Assembly (NCBI GenBank): GCA_030849065.1
Contig: JASAON010001659.1
Location: 1-64,000, forward strand
Direction: 5' to 3'
Source of the DNA: Jaenimonas drosophilae
Taxonomy: Eukaryota > Euglenozoa > Kinetoplastea > Trypanosomatida > Trypanosomatidae
DNA length: 64,000 bases
The position numbers were made by a program, and so were the translations under genes. Under the pieces are notes generated by a model. The model had not been told where the DNA came from, did not search any database, and worked only from the letters and a program-made list of their open reading frames with translations. Shown piece by piece: positions 41,601 to 51,899 of the stretch; position 1 is the first letter of the stretch, and every line of letters starts with the position of its first letter.

Positions 41601-42429
41601 TTTTGGACAGATGCGGGATGAGAAGCGTGAGAAGGAGGCAGATATGCACGGGCTCTGCTTCATTTGTGGCCTTGACTCCGACACCCTGGAGAAGAGCTGC
41701 AGCGACTTCACCAACCACGTTCAGAAGGAGCACAACATGTGGATGTACTTGTACTTCATGCACCACCTCCGCCGCAAGGACCCAAGTGAGTTTACTGGGC
41801 AGGAGAGCTACGTGCAGACCAAAATCCAGCAAAACAGCCTCGACTTCTTCCCCGACGAGAACTGCCTCGCACTCGCCGATGCGAAGAAGTCAGCGAACCC
41901 AGACAGCAGCGACTCCGATGAGGATGAGGCAGAGGACGGTGGGTCTGGTGGGGCAACGACCTCTACGCTCAGTGAAGGTCTTAGTGGTCAGCGCGATCGC
42001 AACCTCCTCGTGGGACTCATGCGTGAAATTGCCAGCATCAAAGACACAATGGGCTCCAACTACCGGGATATCACGCAAGAGTGGATGAAGATGCGGTCCG
42101 CACTGCAGCAGATGGAGCTCGCATCACGAAGCAGCACCACGGGAGGAAGCACCATTGCCCATGGTGCCCCAACAGGGCCACACTCCGTCAGTGCAAAGAC
42201 CGCCGTCTATGCGGCCAGTGAACGATCAAGCGTCACTCGCAGCCAGCTGCACGGCGGCTCCACCTTTGTTGTTCCGTCTTCCATGTCGCGAGAGCAGCTG
42301 GAGGCCCGTGTGATGGAGCTTCAGCGGCAGTGCGAACAACAACAACACCACCAACAACAACATCGTAGCGACCATAGCAACATGTCGAAGAAGTCGGCCA
42401 AGCCACTGGGGCGGGAGGATAGCCTGTAG
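32629..42429 (+). CDS. IP3R: inositol 1,4,5-trisphosphate receptor calcium channel
   Basis: Predicted 3266 residues, a full-length IP3 receptor. The N-terminal beta-trefoil begins at residue 1 (FDGLIHLQCSDGYLTASG). A MIR-type segment (LWIIE, NYRIKHCLSGLYLAV) lies at about 460-495. A RIH domain is marked by YLDFLGAAC near 967 and a RIH-associated domain by LFCEGHFSGMQNYIRSQ and TEVCQGPCHANQ near 2400-2470. About six membrane spans lie between 2730 and 3000, and the pore has the selectivity filter GGGVGD at 2945-2950. After the last span a C2H2 zinc site uses C3010, C3013, H3030 and H3035, with spacing as in animal receptors, then a C-terminal coiled coil. In trypanosomes this channel releases calcium from acidocalcisomes. 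The only in-frame ATG near the start is 32629; upstream starts are non-ATG. Confidence 0.96.
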   Translation: MDRGRLTVKFDGLIHLQCSDGYLTASGIEGERLFLRSPATSTTADEALPFFSFTHSVYRIVPTPSSLVMSERAARKSGASFNPADSTSNADITYGQSFSLVHAASQLYVSVAHSLPSANDPDCMSVVLVSPEAADSPNCEFIFTSRYKIHSDGDKLCRSDDVLVRLASKPIFLHVSAPRFMESLPVNGADYAVIYQAFRRGGNLSYRKGAHHGNGPPNGQPANPETSMTLGDDMVASSECTDLALEALSREYLDEVNGCEEMGVSFILNRYDIGVDRANQQRTQLHLSRPFVACGVPIAFYHREREAFLTTSVTAPRSLARQASILDDGGDDMDKAKRKAHRRKATKPHNGVQTMNGADGQLHSVTATPSASPAASVQDGPQSGESGGLGNASFASSVSVNTYSTQQRLSHQQHATCINGLLDVGRGLRLPFPTFAAPEGESSSRLDSTLEDASCNCISLWIIEHEEPTSGGPIRLSTANYRIKHCLSGLYLAVCGSAVDELYDTEDVDSDGNYAMESRAPSSHSSNSGDEPPSKEGTHRGNNTRTPTVISQPVAAAVRETALCLVSEPRTPKDIQRTLFTVDPMFSTDCNYLIEQDCLVLKNCLTGMYVSSDHSVEGPNIRLSLQWQPSSADTIVASYVSPAIQKKTFFLRNQCLWLTKYRDHIQALAQDVHREREARRREAEEGNAEAMESERQRAEHVARLPQAAVESRQRHKWDEELMHSKRGAAAAFAEVDPNKVDPSYRCLSPTIRLCQRALCELIEFCSSSTDSDGAEGLLFKEYLPAVENQSMLYNIRLYRLLFDIIMAPFTLLSGDPTGGAAGADEPTVVGTDRCCLLQAVLGNHRISAMHGMWSVTNTFEERARLPVLPPREGLMLMDEAVLPEHAEIHLIARLAFRLLRQMTLGNSSFSNGWCDYVPHFLALDGRMLHVVETMKEMFSDNPSIPISAMQDVSQHFIDASKAIRRGAYLDFLGAACTIQFQGVPERQDFVCRKLLVEHPEALSAFRIENGSLFVQLCVDEESEVETIEFSNFFRRYKDRKHVRFVENQIGLLAKLCYDGCSDFCRREVAKVFSMEAVRIALKTFVWTGAETVGESSPQDYLRAHLLRLAQQCFIIPSIVDPDRQLRAGTMLFGASSLRPERSNYFSGHPDDDMTSLVKQVTLNLLRTNNHFCQSDVARSVLMRAAVGIWLRFARNRQYCVDEMLIIIPIFLQMLDGAEDVLEQKTDIRRSGSQRSRTSRTTKKSMPVTNEERFRYSVESVLIMKVREMVCMCLLAFLTNAMHTAADEVTVYLYESFNADAAVRRRRQQQRKPWEDGCAEGMFSMGKVHSLLEGGRSRIAGTFHAATGILVGGDDGPSEDSHSQSASHRRSDGYEAISCGGASSESHPRREGEACQSPIAADIHAYLDFLAKKIYGLYFPAKLVPLLLDVTRYQSNGLTVQAMRLMVQLCVVKRCMAQMVLQVHALPSPDIIRSFDRMHDVSVHLRQAISAEREYGPSWDVSIRTALSTLLDTEGEDEETSPTHASSDSRAAPSFNEDDLRAIYSSFALPRSGGVSSPLAPALVPPAASAEFLHSGSSSIDESLLPASPAGATNVVADPVATRPPGRASACWMRTRVATRLLIYQNTIKSRRRAMGLSEASSVPLHLIIRAEMMAHWHLHESLLAMMPKMPKDSDSYFLLMKFFYYFSLSDSNAKSLQAYIEVFINSLLENERCKVLTLNIIAAVLGTMQDINAYLTLELLTSFVQVIDREVITKIPDAAFVELLSDKIFSKTSVDAVVRRRFLLILRAHNTLYMLAHPRNSPTAVEINFTSALVNLVCNVCGSSVSVLALAQGMLPAGSICRIIIQRGADDPIAMMTALPASSLTACSMEEDTSAITDTTGFKLINPYVRALVALYFTSAEDNKDDRRRRQEQWMGDSQWWEIVQMYARLQHEVCALIGKHQHDVVNCGLTIISRYRMFFLTTIPISLSAFFINCFTTQLFDKLHRVIRNTLHDILHSCAEFGVQLMKHVDALEVSIEEIVNQRRLLGVLQYQASLLEVDSLQGVIQQCADCKGVQRMWLAEQQRILQTNLEERRAGEADEDESDDMGAFDVFFSEEAVSRQLQKSHVHKSGGGLLLSSAIANMREINQVKETLRDILQGNTIIPSIHDTPSEVALIVNAYLLRTPHKAALKESITRILTAMRDKLFLPRTIVGLLNLFYNALQSVLDPPPATSITSGLGGGCGGLTETPTKREGGEDGGGEVSPSAYKLQVVFNELGMTRVVVSLCDVENDVISFSAIRLGVAILDGGNKRVQKSLLEYFVTREEGFFHSIRNILRQNMQWVEHINSEHTYSLLKQGLSGTKSRSSANTANIQLVEALTPTIRQTRLSGDRHQVSLSGWARVKGARRIELVTAIFRLLQLFCEGHFSGMQNYIRSQHDNLHSANMVHESMSFVAELTTFITPANLELVNQGYNLLTEVCQGPCHANQEALIGYDMCGTIRHTLERLGGREATISGEEHQQDTLNLLTEEDAHQLRRAVTTSLLAIIEGCRDPNVYEKIMLQLPLPAVSREVAEMQVEQIVREDGGYDEDDDRTAALFNWIVYLRSIEPYAVEDDELVEVAQLRRSLCGLEQRLGSIEISREDGLEKVYFHIPRICDSLTQERKDTLLWSVDRTSRVTKLADFLHKSDEIIFSIEQRHAFNDWMRRWTRFHPSSRPPAGLCRPITRVLRSSMITYNTHIAPWIFCYDTGYYESLSMWIAFIVNTILTLAEGSDFGSQQLMRCEEALVRILCGWQTIVCAVILFIDLKVSFPIHLYVSFKNQIRYTGGKARLDVKMDEVYAGLTTMDRVRSYASWFTLHLRVFLLFVALLSWTVSPYFAAFNLMLCVYKISTLRTFITAITMNGKQLLLTSLLGIIILYLFSIVGFLAFANEYNGDDEPSSSNSNPNCRTLLQCFTFILNNGLRAGGGVGDVMRPWTWDSPDMLPRLAYDMLFYSLVTVVFLNIMFGIIIDTFGQMRDEKREKEADMHGLCFICGLDSDTLEKSCSDFTNHVQKEHNMWMYLYFMHHLRRKDPSEFTGQESYVQTKIQQNSLDFFPDENCLALADAKKSANPDSSDSDEDEAEDGGSGGATTSTLSEGLSGQRDRNLLVGLMREIASIKDTMGSNYRDITQEWMKMRSALQQMELASRSSTTGGSTIAHGAPTGPHSVSAKTAVYAASERSSVTRSQLHGGSTFVVPSSMSREQLEARVMELQRQCEQQQHHQQQHRSDHSNMSKKSAKPLGREDSL

Positions 42430-45342
42430 AGTGAAAGAGGGAAGATACACCTCGAACTTATTCTTTTTTTCATTTGTGAATGCGTGTGCTCTCCGACGCT
42501 TCAACAACAACCTCGGTGGTTCTTCTCAATGCCCTTCCTTTCAGTACACCACATTATTTCCAATAATGCGTAACAATAATCCGGCAATCCACTTCTTTCA
42601 TTCATCAAAAAAAAAAAAGAATACGCGCATCACATCCTCCACTGTGGTAGATGCACCGTATTCATGTCAAAGGCAACGACGCAATTCCGTCTTGTGGAAC
42701 CCTCTCCACGGCATCTGTCTGACTGTCATGCATGATGCATCCTTGTTTTACATCCTCACAACATCATTCATTCATTTCTTCTTCTTCTCTCTCAACATGT
42801 GGATTTGGTTAGATATCATAGGAAAAAAAACACACGAACAAATCTCAAATCTTTTCGCACCGATCGCCAATCTACTTCTTCAGTGATTGTGATTCGACGC
42901 GTTGGACAACCTGCTATATTCCTTGGCAGCTTACCACTCACACACACAGACTCTCTACTCCACACAAGTTGAGAACCCTTAGGAGCCTTTTTCATTCCCT
43001 ACCTGCCCACTCAACACACTACTCTCTCCCCCCTTTACTTCTATTTGCTGCGAACGTTGTGAGGAGAAGCTATCCTCACCCCTGTTGGTATCAGCTTCAA
43101 GTTGTTGTTCTTGGACTGCTTCCCGCCCCGCACCTCCCCACACCCCTGTCTTTCTCTCCCCTCGACTGAAAGAAAGTCCGACTGCAGGTTCTTCCACGTC
43201 CTGTTTTTTTCGTACTTTCTTGCTGTTGCTGCTGTTCGTTATCCGTGTTACAGACTGAGCGTTGTTGTTTGCTATTGCTGTTGCATCTTCATTGATCCAA
43301 CCAACTCTGGGGAACCAGAAGCTTGGCTCACGTGGAACATTGAAGACAACAGAGCAGTATCTCTAGCGTGCAGCACTTTCTCCACAGAACACATCTTACA
43401 TCTCACACTGAGAGAGAAGCAAGAAGAGCACACATCAGAGAGGAAGGAAGTGAGCAGATCATAGCCTTCCATTAACACACACGACCATCTCTGGTGTATT
43501 TGCAGAGACACACCGAACAAATCTTCTTTTTGTTCGCTTCTTGCTCTCAATACTGTGGCCTTTTTGCGCTGCTTAGACGTCTTCCGTCTGAGTGCACACA
43601 GTTGAAGGTACTGCATCTGCACACACAGACCACCTGTGCTTGATCGTCCAAGGTTCACCCTATCAATTCCTCACGACCTTGATATATCTATCCTCCGTCG
43701 TTCGCGTTAGCAGCCACATCATCACTTTTTTTTCTTGATTTATTTTTCGTTGTGATTTGGATTCTGATTTCCATTATTTGTTTCTGAAATTTTTGTTCCT
43801 TTTCCCCTTCTTCATTTCTGTTTCAACCCACCTCGTATCTTTGTTCCTTTGTTGCTTCCTGTCTTTCTTTCGTTGTACTTTTTCGTTGTTTGGTCGTTGC
43901 TGTTCTGTGTTCCCTCCTCTTTGCGTGGCTTCGCTTAACTTGGTACCACTCTATTTTACGCCCCTTTAGGACGCACACACACAAAAAAAAACAGACATTT
44001 TCATTCTCAAATTCCTTTTTACCTTCGCTGTTCGTCGTTGTATTTGTTTGGCGCGTACCCAGTCAAAGCGGCTCGAATCGACCTGCCGTCTTGTGTAATT
44101 GCTCCCCTGCCCGAGGAGATCCAGAAAACACTTGTGTTGGTCGTGAGGTGAAACATCTCTGTTGGTAAGCGACCGAACACACATAGCGCACGCGCGAGAT
44201 CAGGAACAGATAGGAAGCATCCGGAAAGTCTTGGACGTCTTCGGAGCCACACAGTTCAAAAGCACGCACACATTAGGGGAGCATCTTCCATTCACGCCAA
44301 CAAGTAAGCAGAAACACGCGCTGAGACCTCTCATATATCCATCTACTGGGGTGTATTTTTACGGAGACGAACATTGAGAGTTGATCTTGCTGCCTCTCAC
44401 ACATCCGCTCCACATCTCGTGCTCTTCTAGACACTCGGGATCTCATTTTGAGGAGGAGCACCGTCGAACTCCTCCTTTGGTGTGGCTACTGTTCGGAGAA
44501 GAGACTCATCAGCCGTCGTCCCATTACAATCTCCACCCCCGCGTGTTTCCCCACAACACTCTTTATTTATTCGCACCGCACCTTCTTCATTCCGTTGTTG
44601 TTTGGTCCAAACTTTTCGTAAACAAACAAAGAAGAATCATTTTCATTCTTTTGTGCTGTGTGATTCCTTCTTCGTACTGTTCACGTGATACGAACACACG
44701 CTCCGATCTGCACACGTCAGCTGCAACTACACGAGATCCGAGCTTTCAGAGGAACTCACACATACGCACACACTCACGAAAAGGTAGCGTGGATTTAGAG
44801 ACACGTCGACGCTTTTTACGAAAATTTAGCAACATCGTCTTCCCACACGAAGACCGTTTCGTCGGCACTCCGCTATCTTTTTGTTCTATTCTCCTTTTCT
44901 GAGGCCACACCAGTACACACAATCAGAGCCGAACACGCACACTCATACATTCACTGCCACCTTCACTTTCATTTCGTCATCTGCAGTGATTGTCTTGTGC
45001 TGGGAGAGTTCTTCTTACCGTTGTCATCGTCGTTTTTCATTGGGCTGGTTCCGGAACTATTGTTTTTTCCCCTCTCTCACCCCGCTCCAACCGCCCCACA
45101 AACAAACACCAAACAGCAACCACACCAATAAACGCAAAGAAAGAAAACGAGAGTGCTGTGAGACCGTGTGCGTGATAAAACAGAACCTAAGCGACTGAGA
45201 CATCCCACATTCATCCACCAGAGAGCCCCCACCCCATCATCCTCCCACCACACTAAACCTTCTTCATCCGCCGCACCTCCGGCCACTATCCGGGAAGCTC
45301 TTCTTTCCCCTTTATTCCCAAACTACATCGTCGCCAGCAATC
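42430..45342. other. gene-free region, 2.9 kb, upstream of the RRM gene
   Basis: No convincing gene on either strand. From about 42.9 kb on it is strongly CT/T-rich with repeated ACACAC words; the + strand frames translate to Ser/Phe/Leu/Cys-rich filler. It must contain the IP3R 3' UTR and the RRM gene 5' UTR, with many pyrimidine tracts (for example 43127-43165, 43727-43880, 44638-44672, 45060-45085) and AG sites, so several alternative trans-splice positions are possible. An AG at 45336 lies a few bases before the next ATG. Confidence 0.65.
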
Positions 45343-46539
45343 ATGTCTGCCGCCATGGCCTACTCGCTCTTCTCCAGCAGCGATGGAACCTCCGACCATA
45401 GCACACACGGTCTCGGTGACGCCACGAAGATGGTGGAGGACGATCTCAACATGCCCTGCCACAGTGAGCTCGCCGCCGACTACCTCGTCCTCTCAAACAT
45501 TGATATGGATGAACCCATCACCGTTCCCAGTGCAGCCAGCCAGTTTGTCTACGACCTCAGCAGCGAGCACACAATGAGTATGAGCACCGCCAGCAATAGC
45601 CAGTTGGTCTCTCAAGATTCACGTGTAGTTGTGGCCGCACTGCCATCGTCGGCCTCCACCAAGTCTGTCGCCGGTGCCTCTGTGAATCCTAACCAACGCC
45701 GCAACGTGTACGTCTCTGGCCTCCCGTCCAATCTCAACGCCTCCACCTTCCGTGAGCTCTGCCAGACCTACGGACGTGTTGAGGCTTCCAAACTCTGCAT
45801 CGACAACAACTGCAGCCCGACCAAGGGCTACGGCTTTGCCCTCTTCTGTGACGAGGAAAGCGCCGCACGCTGCATCATGGAGCTCAACGGCAAGAACTAC
45901 CGAGGCAGAAACCTGCAGGTACGCTACGCTGATGCCTCCGCCACGCCGATGCCCACTCAAGGCCAGGCGAAGCCTGCGGGTCGCGAGCCAACCCGCCGCC
46001 CGCAGCCACGCGGCCCCCGCCACGACCCCGCCACCTTCCGCCCCCCGCCCACCGTTGTGGCCACCTCCTGCGACCCGACCTTGATGGTGCCTGTGTGGCA
46101 GTCGCCCGTCATGTCGCCCTCCTCGCTCCTCTCTCAGTCCTCCTCGATGCACTTTGAGACGTGCAGCAGCCACGGTGCCCCATCCTCGGCCCTGCAGAGC
46201 CCGATGCACTTCAACTCCAGCGCTAGCGGCTTCAACAGCCCACATAGTAGCATGGCGAGCTTCAATCCCGGCGCACAGACACAGCTCGTCTACTACACCC
46301 CACCCACACACACATCTCCAGCACCTGCCCTACCACCCCCCATGTACCCGCTGCCCCCGCACGTTGCCGCCTCCCCCGCCGGGGTTGCGCCGCCGCTCCT
46401 CTACGTGCCCATGTACCTCCCCGCAGGCCACGTAGCCAGCTCCCCGCCGCCGGCAGGAGCCACCCCACACCCCGCCCCTCAGATGATGTCGGTGATTGAC
46501 CCCAACACCGGCCTCCCACAGCTCGTACAGATGGTATGA
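45343..46539 (+). CDS. single-RRM RNA-binding protein (trypanosomatid RBP family)
   Basis: Predicted 398 residues. One RRM lies at about 119-200, with RNP2 as NVYVSGLP (121-128) and RNP1 as KGYGFALF (161-168); the strand LQVRYAD closes it. The N-terminus (1-115) is Ser/Asp-rich and acidic. The C-terminus (about 205-398) is low-complexity, rich in Pro, Ser, Ala and Met with PPP and HTSPAPALPPP-like segments, and ends without a further domain. Proteins of this type (the RBP/UBP group) bind 3' UTRs and steer mRNA stability or translation, in some cases life-cycle differentiation. I cannot tell which member this is. It is flanked by the two longest gene-free stretches of the window, consistent with a heavily regulated regulator. 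The start is ATG 45343. Confidence 0.9.
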   Translation: MSAAMAYSLFSSSDGTSDHSTHGLGDATKMVEDDLNMPCHSELAADYLVLSNIDMDEPITVPSAASQFVYDLSSEHTMSMSTASNSQLVSQDSRVVVAALPSSASTKSVAGASVNPNQRRNVYVSGLPSNLNASTFRELCQTYGRVEASKLCIDNNCSPTKGYGFALFCDEESAARCIMELNGKNYRGRNLQVRYADASATPMPTQGQAKPAGREPTRRPQPRGPRHDPATFRPPPTVVATSCDPTLMVPVWQSPVMSPSSLLSQSSSMHFETCSSHGAPSSALQSPMHFNSSASGFNSPHSSMASFNPGAQTQLVYYTPPTHTSPAPALPPPMYPLPPHVAASPAGVAPPLLYVPMYLPAGHVASSPPPAGATPHPAPQMMSVIDPNTGLPQLVQMV

Positions 46540-46748
46540 GAGAGCTGACAACCACAAAGTATGGGCAGTACGCCCTTGCCAAAGAGGCTGCTGACCCTTT
46601 CTACACTCTCTCAGCCTTCATCCGCTTCCTCTGCTCCCCTGCGGCGACATGATGTTTGCAAACATTTCCAGCCAGCTGATTGGCACCTCAGGTAGGGCCT
46701 TGGAAGCGTGCTCGGGAGAGGGTAAGTGCGTGGCTTTAACCTTTGATT

Positions 46749-46772
46749 TGTGTGTGTGTGTGTGTGTGTGTG
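46749..46772. repeat. (TG)12 microsatellite
   Basis: A perfect dinucleotide run about 210 bases after the RRM gene stop codon, thus probably within its 3' UTR. UG-rich runs are potential RNA-protein binding sites, but no function is shown here. Confidence 0.9.
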
Positions 46773-49700
46773 TTTGCGTGTTGGTGCTACTTCCAGCCTT
46801 CTACGCCGCCGCCGCGTCTTCGGTGTGTCGTGGCTGACCAATTGGTTTGATTCGTGTGCAGCAACGCGCATGTTGTTAATGAAGAAAAATGAATGAAGAT
46901 TTAAAACGACAGCGAGAGGCCCCCGACATGTGAGGCTACATCGAGAGCAGCTTTACGAAGCGCTGGCCATATTTGGTTGCTACCTCTCTTTCCACCCAAC
47001 AGGCACTCTTTGTGGTGTTTTTATTTTGCCACAGAAAAAAAAAACAGAGACAGTGAGCAAGCGAGAGAGAGATGAGCTGCCCCCAATGCTATGTCATACT
47101 TCCGAAATTTGGATATGTGCCGACAACAATTTTTGCTTTTAGTTAACAACAGAAATGCACCTCGCTTCTGCGTGTGTGCGTCTTGCCGAGAGCTTCGCCC
47201 AGCTGCAGTTTTACGGTGAGAAGGAGGGGCCCCTGAGAGAGGTCTCCCCAAGACACAAACATGGAAAAGCTATATGAGGGTCTCTGGTACTACGTTAACT
47301 TTTTTTGCTTTCTCCGCCAGTGGCGCGTTGAGCGAGAAGGATCGGCCCTCCAACTCCTTAACGTACATCCTCTTTAACGTTGATGCAGGCTTACAGTTGT
47401 TGATCCTTTTAGAGAGGTCCCTACTTGTGCGTTCATGTTTGCTGTTCGTGAGTGCAAAGCTAAGCAGCACCCACGGAAAGGAGCCCCCCTCCTTCTTCCT
47501 CCCCCTCTCCCTCCTCCGTACACCGCCAACAATCGCCCAGAACACCATATCTCCCCTCCCCGACTTTCTATCCAACCCTCCCCCTCCCCTCCCCCCCCCC
47601 CCACCACACGCCGACCACTCCTTCGGCCCATCATTTCCCTCGTTGCTGAGGCGAACACCCCGTCTAGTGGGGGGTTCCTTCACCTCAGGCTTCGGGTACA
47701 CACAGAGACATGCGTACACATATATAGGTATATATGTGTGTGTATGTACCTTTTTTTTTTCACATATACCAATTATATACGATAGTGCGGAGATTTCTGT
47801 TGTTGTGATCTTTGTTGTTTTACCTTTTGTTGGGTGGGGAGGAGGCTGGGTGGCAGTGAGGGCCCAAGAAAATGGAAAAAGCATTTTTCTTTTGGTTGTT
47901 CTAAATCCTTCCACTCCCCACGCTCTATCATCAAAAAAAAAACACCCTATTTTTGGTCGACCCAACGGGGGAGCATTGCTCGCCCGGTACGAGCGGATGC
48001 TCCGCTATTCCTTTGCTACTACTCCACCTAATTCATCGCATTGGGTCAGAGGTACTGCCATACCTCGCTATTCGAAAAGAGAGATGGAGGATGAGGTGCA
48101 CGCACACACACGTGATGCATCGCAGATGATGATGAAGGCGAGGATGTTGGTATGCGTAGTGGTTTCTGCTACCCATCACAGACTCCGTTCCCTTGTTCAT
48201 CTCTCTCCTCCTGTGGTTATTTTTCTTCGTTGATGTTGTTTGGTCGTTTTCTCTCGCACGAGCCAATGCTGCCATTGAACCATCATCAATCCCAATCAAC
48301 GCTTTCCCTGGGGACGCGTCTACCCTTCTTACACCATCAAAAAAAAAAAGAAGAATTCAACACAACTACTACTACTACTTTTTGCCAGAGCTTCTTTTTG
48401 CTCATCATGTGGCGTCGAATTCGTTAGGTCTCTTCGTTTTTTTTGATATTTTATTTTTCTGGATGCTTTTTTCCCCTCTGCTGTTTTTGTAACGTTAAAG
48501 TGTTGTGCGCGTGTGTCTGTGTTCTTGTCGTTGCCCCTCGGCGTGCACCGATCTGCCTCTTTTTTTTTGTTTTTTTCTTCTGACCCCCAATCGATGCCGT
48601 GAGGATGCACTTCTGTCCCATCTTTTTTATATACACGCGCATGCTCTTCGTCTGGTACACCAGCACACCACACGCCGTATACGGTTATACTTCCCGATCA
48701 CACGGCGTTGTAGGGATAGATGGTGTGCGTACCATGATGAGACGGATGCATGTACGTAAGCTGGGAAGAGGACTTCTGGTTCTGCCGCCTGGTTGCTGCT
48801 CTCATTCTGGGCAGCAACATGCGTGGCTTCTATCATAACAGCAGAAAGTGGCTTATTTGCTGCTGAATGAAGAGATGCATCGGTTGGCACAGGACCACTT
48901 CACGCAGAAGGAATTCCATCGTTGGAGGAGTACATGCCAAAAGCTCGTGCGTATACTTCACGAGTACGCGACCAGATGTTATGGCTCTTTTGTTGTGCGA
49001 AAGTGTGTTTTCTTTTCATTTTGATGCTCCTCCCCTGCGTTCGGTTCTCCCGATGGCCTGTTTTGTTTTCTCCGTGTGTGTGCGTGCCTGCGACGAGAGG
49101 GATGAGATTAGCACGGGGGGCTTCGGCGACGTGAGCATCCTTTGCTGATAATTGTTTTTTCTCATGCATCTCTGATGTGGATGCGCAGCAATCATGAATC
49201 GTTGATTTGGATGTTGTGTGCTGCACACTGCCGTTGCTCCTTCGCACCCCCTGTCTGCGGTGGCGCCGTTCAAAGATATCTTGGCAGCTGTTGTCGCTGG
49301 TTTCACCCTCTTTTTTTCTCTCTTCCCCCCTTCCCTACGCCCTCCTGAATGTGCTTCGCACTCTAATGTTGATGTGCTGTTGTTGTGTGGAAGAGCGGTA
49401 GATGGCGGCTGGCATCGCACCCATCGTGTGTAACGCGATGCACCGAACACTTCTTTTTTTTCTGCCGCGAAAACTCCGCCGCTACGTGTGCTTTTCATTG
49501 ATATTTGCTCCTTAGAACAAGGAGTGCATGGAGTCAGCGCATGCGTGTAGGCCTGGGTGTGGGCCTCCCTCTTACTTGCCCTCTCCCCTCCGTTACGTAC
49601 CGACGTTCCAACGATTAACCCACAACTTCTTACCTGTGCATGGTTCTCACGTCACAAATGATACTTAGGAACGTCAGGGGTTGCGCAACGCGGGAGGGCC

Positions 49701-51301
49701 TACACCCATCCATCTACCCGCAACCACCACATCAACACACTCTCATTTGGAAGCACATATCGCTGGGCACACTGCGCATCTCTTTTTTATTTTTTGTTTT
49801 TGTGTGTGTTGTGTGCTGTTTAGCCTTCTCCTCTCCGCAACCTTCATGCCTGGTGATCATGCTAAGGGGAGAGAAAGAAGGGGGCAGGCAAACCTCGTCT
49901 TTGTGTGCGTGCATGCGCTCCGCCACAGGCATCAAGATACCCCTCTCATGCTACTCCCCCTTCCTTTCTAAAACAGGTGCGTTGTGTGTTAAGGCTAAAC
50001 GCAAAGTGATGCCGAAGAAGTTGCGGGGAACCCCCACAGCGAATACAGACTAGGTGCTGCTTCCGCTTTTCACTGATTATTAGCCAATCAACCACATTCC
50101 TCACGCACGCAGACCTCCATCAACGTGTAAACGACGGTCGTTGGCTTAGCTTTTTCTTTCTTCTATTTTCATTTACTTTCTGTTTATTTTTGTTTTTTTG
50201 TTTTGTTTTTTCTACATGATGGATGATGTTTGTTGAGCGGGGTACTCCCCCGCAGCGCACCCAGTGGATTCCTCAGTGCAACAACATTGGGTTGATGTGG
50301 ATGATGATTGAGGAAGACCACGTGAGTGCGTGCAGCTATTCACGGTAGACGTGTACCATTGCGTACAGCCATCACCGCAAACTTGCTCAGACAGCTCGTG
50401 TGATGTGCATCATGCTTCATGCTCTCCGTGGATGGCCGTAGAGCGAAGCGCGAATTCTCAGGAGGTGATAATCCTCTGCCCGTTGTTATCTGACCTCTTC
50501 CTGGTTCATCTCGCCACGTGTGATATGAACCTCGTTGATGGCTATCCAGAAGAGAGAATAAGAGGGACTTTTTTTTGTTGTTGTTGCGGATCGCATCACA
50601 TGCATGGCATCGTGAGTACTCCTTACAAGCGACGTCCCAGAGATGAGTGTGCAGGTATGCCTGCATAAACAAGCAACAGGAGTAGAGATGACCAGCAGAT
50701 CCGTCAAAGACACAAAAACGTTCATTGTTACCTACATTCATTTTTGAAGAAGGAAATAAAAACAGGAATATACGAGGGGAAACTATGGATGGTTGCACTA
50801 CCCATGCACCACATCAGTATGGCAAAGAAGAAGAGTGTGCTTCGTTGTCGTGGCAGATTTTATTTGCGGGTGTGTTTTTCATGTTATGTTTTGCGTCAGG
50901 TTTCCAGTCATGTTGCGATGTTTCGTGGAGCACCCTACTTCCCCCGGTGCACACGGTTGCCCTCGGTCGTGTTCTTCCGTCATTGTTGAACCGAAGTGCG
51001 GAAGTTTGGATACCCACAAACATCTGTGGCGGAGTGAAGCTCTACTCCGCCTGCCCATCCGCTTCTTTTTTTTGGTGCAGAGTTTCGCATCTGATGGGCT
51101 ACGTAGCAGCTGGGTTCTCTGATGACCCTCACAGTGTGGGATGCTGAATCCTCCCTAAGAACAACAAAAGCACATTGTGTGTGATCCATTGAGCTAACAT
51201 ATCTCGTTAATAATCTAGCGTACACGCACACCTTTTTTTCCTTTTGGAAGACGGATGGTGGAGGAGTGGATGTACGTTCATCCTCCACTGCCTTTTTTTT
51301 C

Positions 51302-51303
51302 AG
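51302..51303 (+). promoter_or_regulatory. candidate trans-splice acceptor within gene-free region
   Basis: A tract of T residues (51293-51300) followed by CAG; a good match to a kinetoplastid 3' splice site although no coding sequence follows within 1.8 kb. Confidence 0.3.
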
Positions 51304-51899
51304 GAATTCATGTTTTGGATCTGGGTACGTATACTGCTGCGCCACAGCACCTACCCTCTGTGGCCTCTGCCTTTCTGCCACCTCATTTCTGAGTTAACGC
51401 GTCTTCCCCCCTGTGGTCGTGGGCTCGCTGGCTTCCACTACTTAGGACGCTTCGATTTTACTTCTATCTCCGGGCCCACTAACTGAACCTCTTCTTTTTT
51501 TTTGCACTTTTTTTTCTTTTTTTGTTTGTTTCATTTACTTCTTGTCAACGCCATTCCCTACCGACAATGTTGTACACCACCTCAACCATGCTTAGAGAGA
51601 GGGGGAGTGGGTGGTGGCCTGTGTGTGGCTCACCATCTTCATTGTTGGCTATGCTTTTGTGTAGGAATAGTGAATGGAATCACACACACCAGTCTCATCC
51701 ATCCATACCCCTGTGCCACTGTACCACGTGCAAGCACCTGAGCATGGACAGGACTTATCTCCTCCAACACATGTGTGGTGGGTCTGACCCCCGTCGAGGC
51801 TTTTCGGAACAAAGCCTACAGATGTGTGGGGAGGATTTCTCATGTCGTTTGCATGCTCATTTTTTATGAAACAAGCACTTTTTTGTTTTTTTTTCATTC

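Noticed and set aside
47274..48233. 319-codon + strand frame in the 6.6 kb gap
   Set aside because: Composition follows CT-rich and poly-T sequence, the frame starts at a non-ATG codon, and no domain or protein-like pattern is visible.
51118..51150. possible C/D-box snoRNA (TGATGA then CTGA)
   Set aside because: The first box lacks the preferred purine, no terminal stem and no second box pair are seen; chance is likely in 6.6 kb of sequence.
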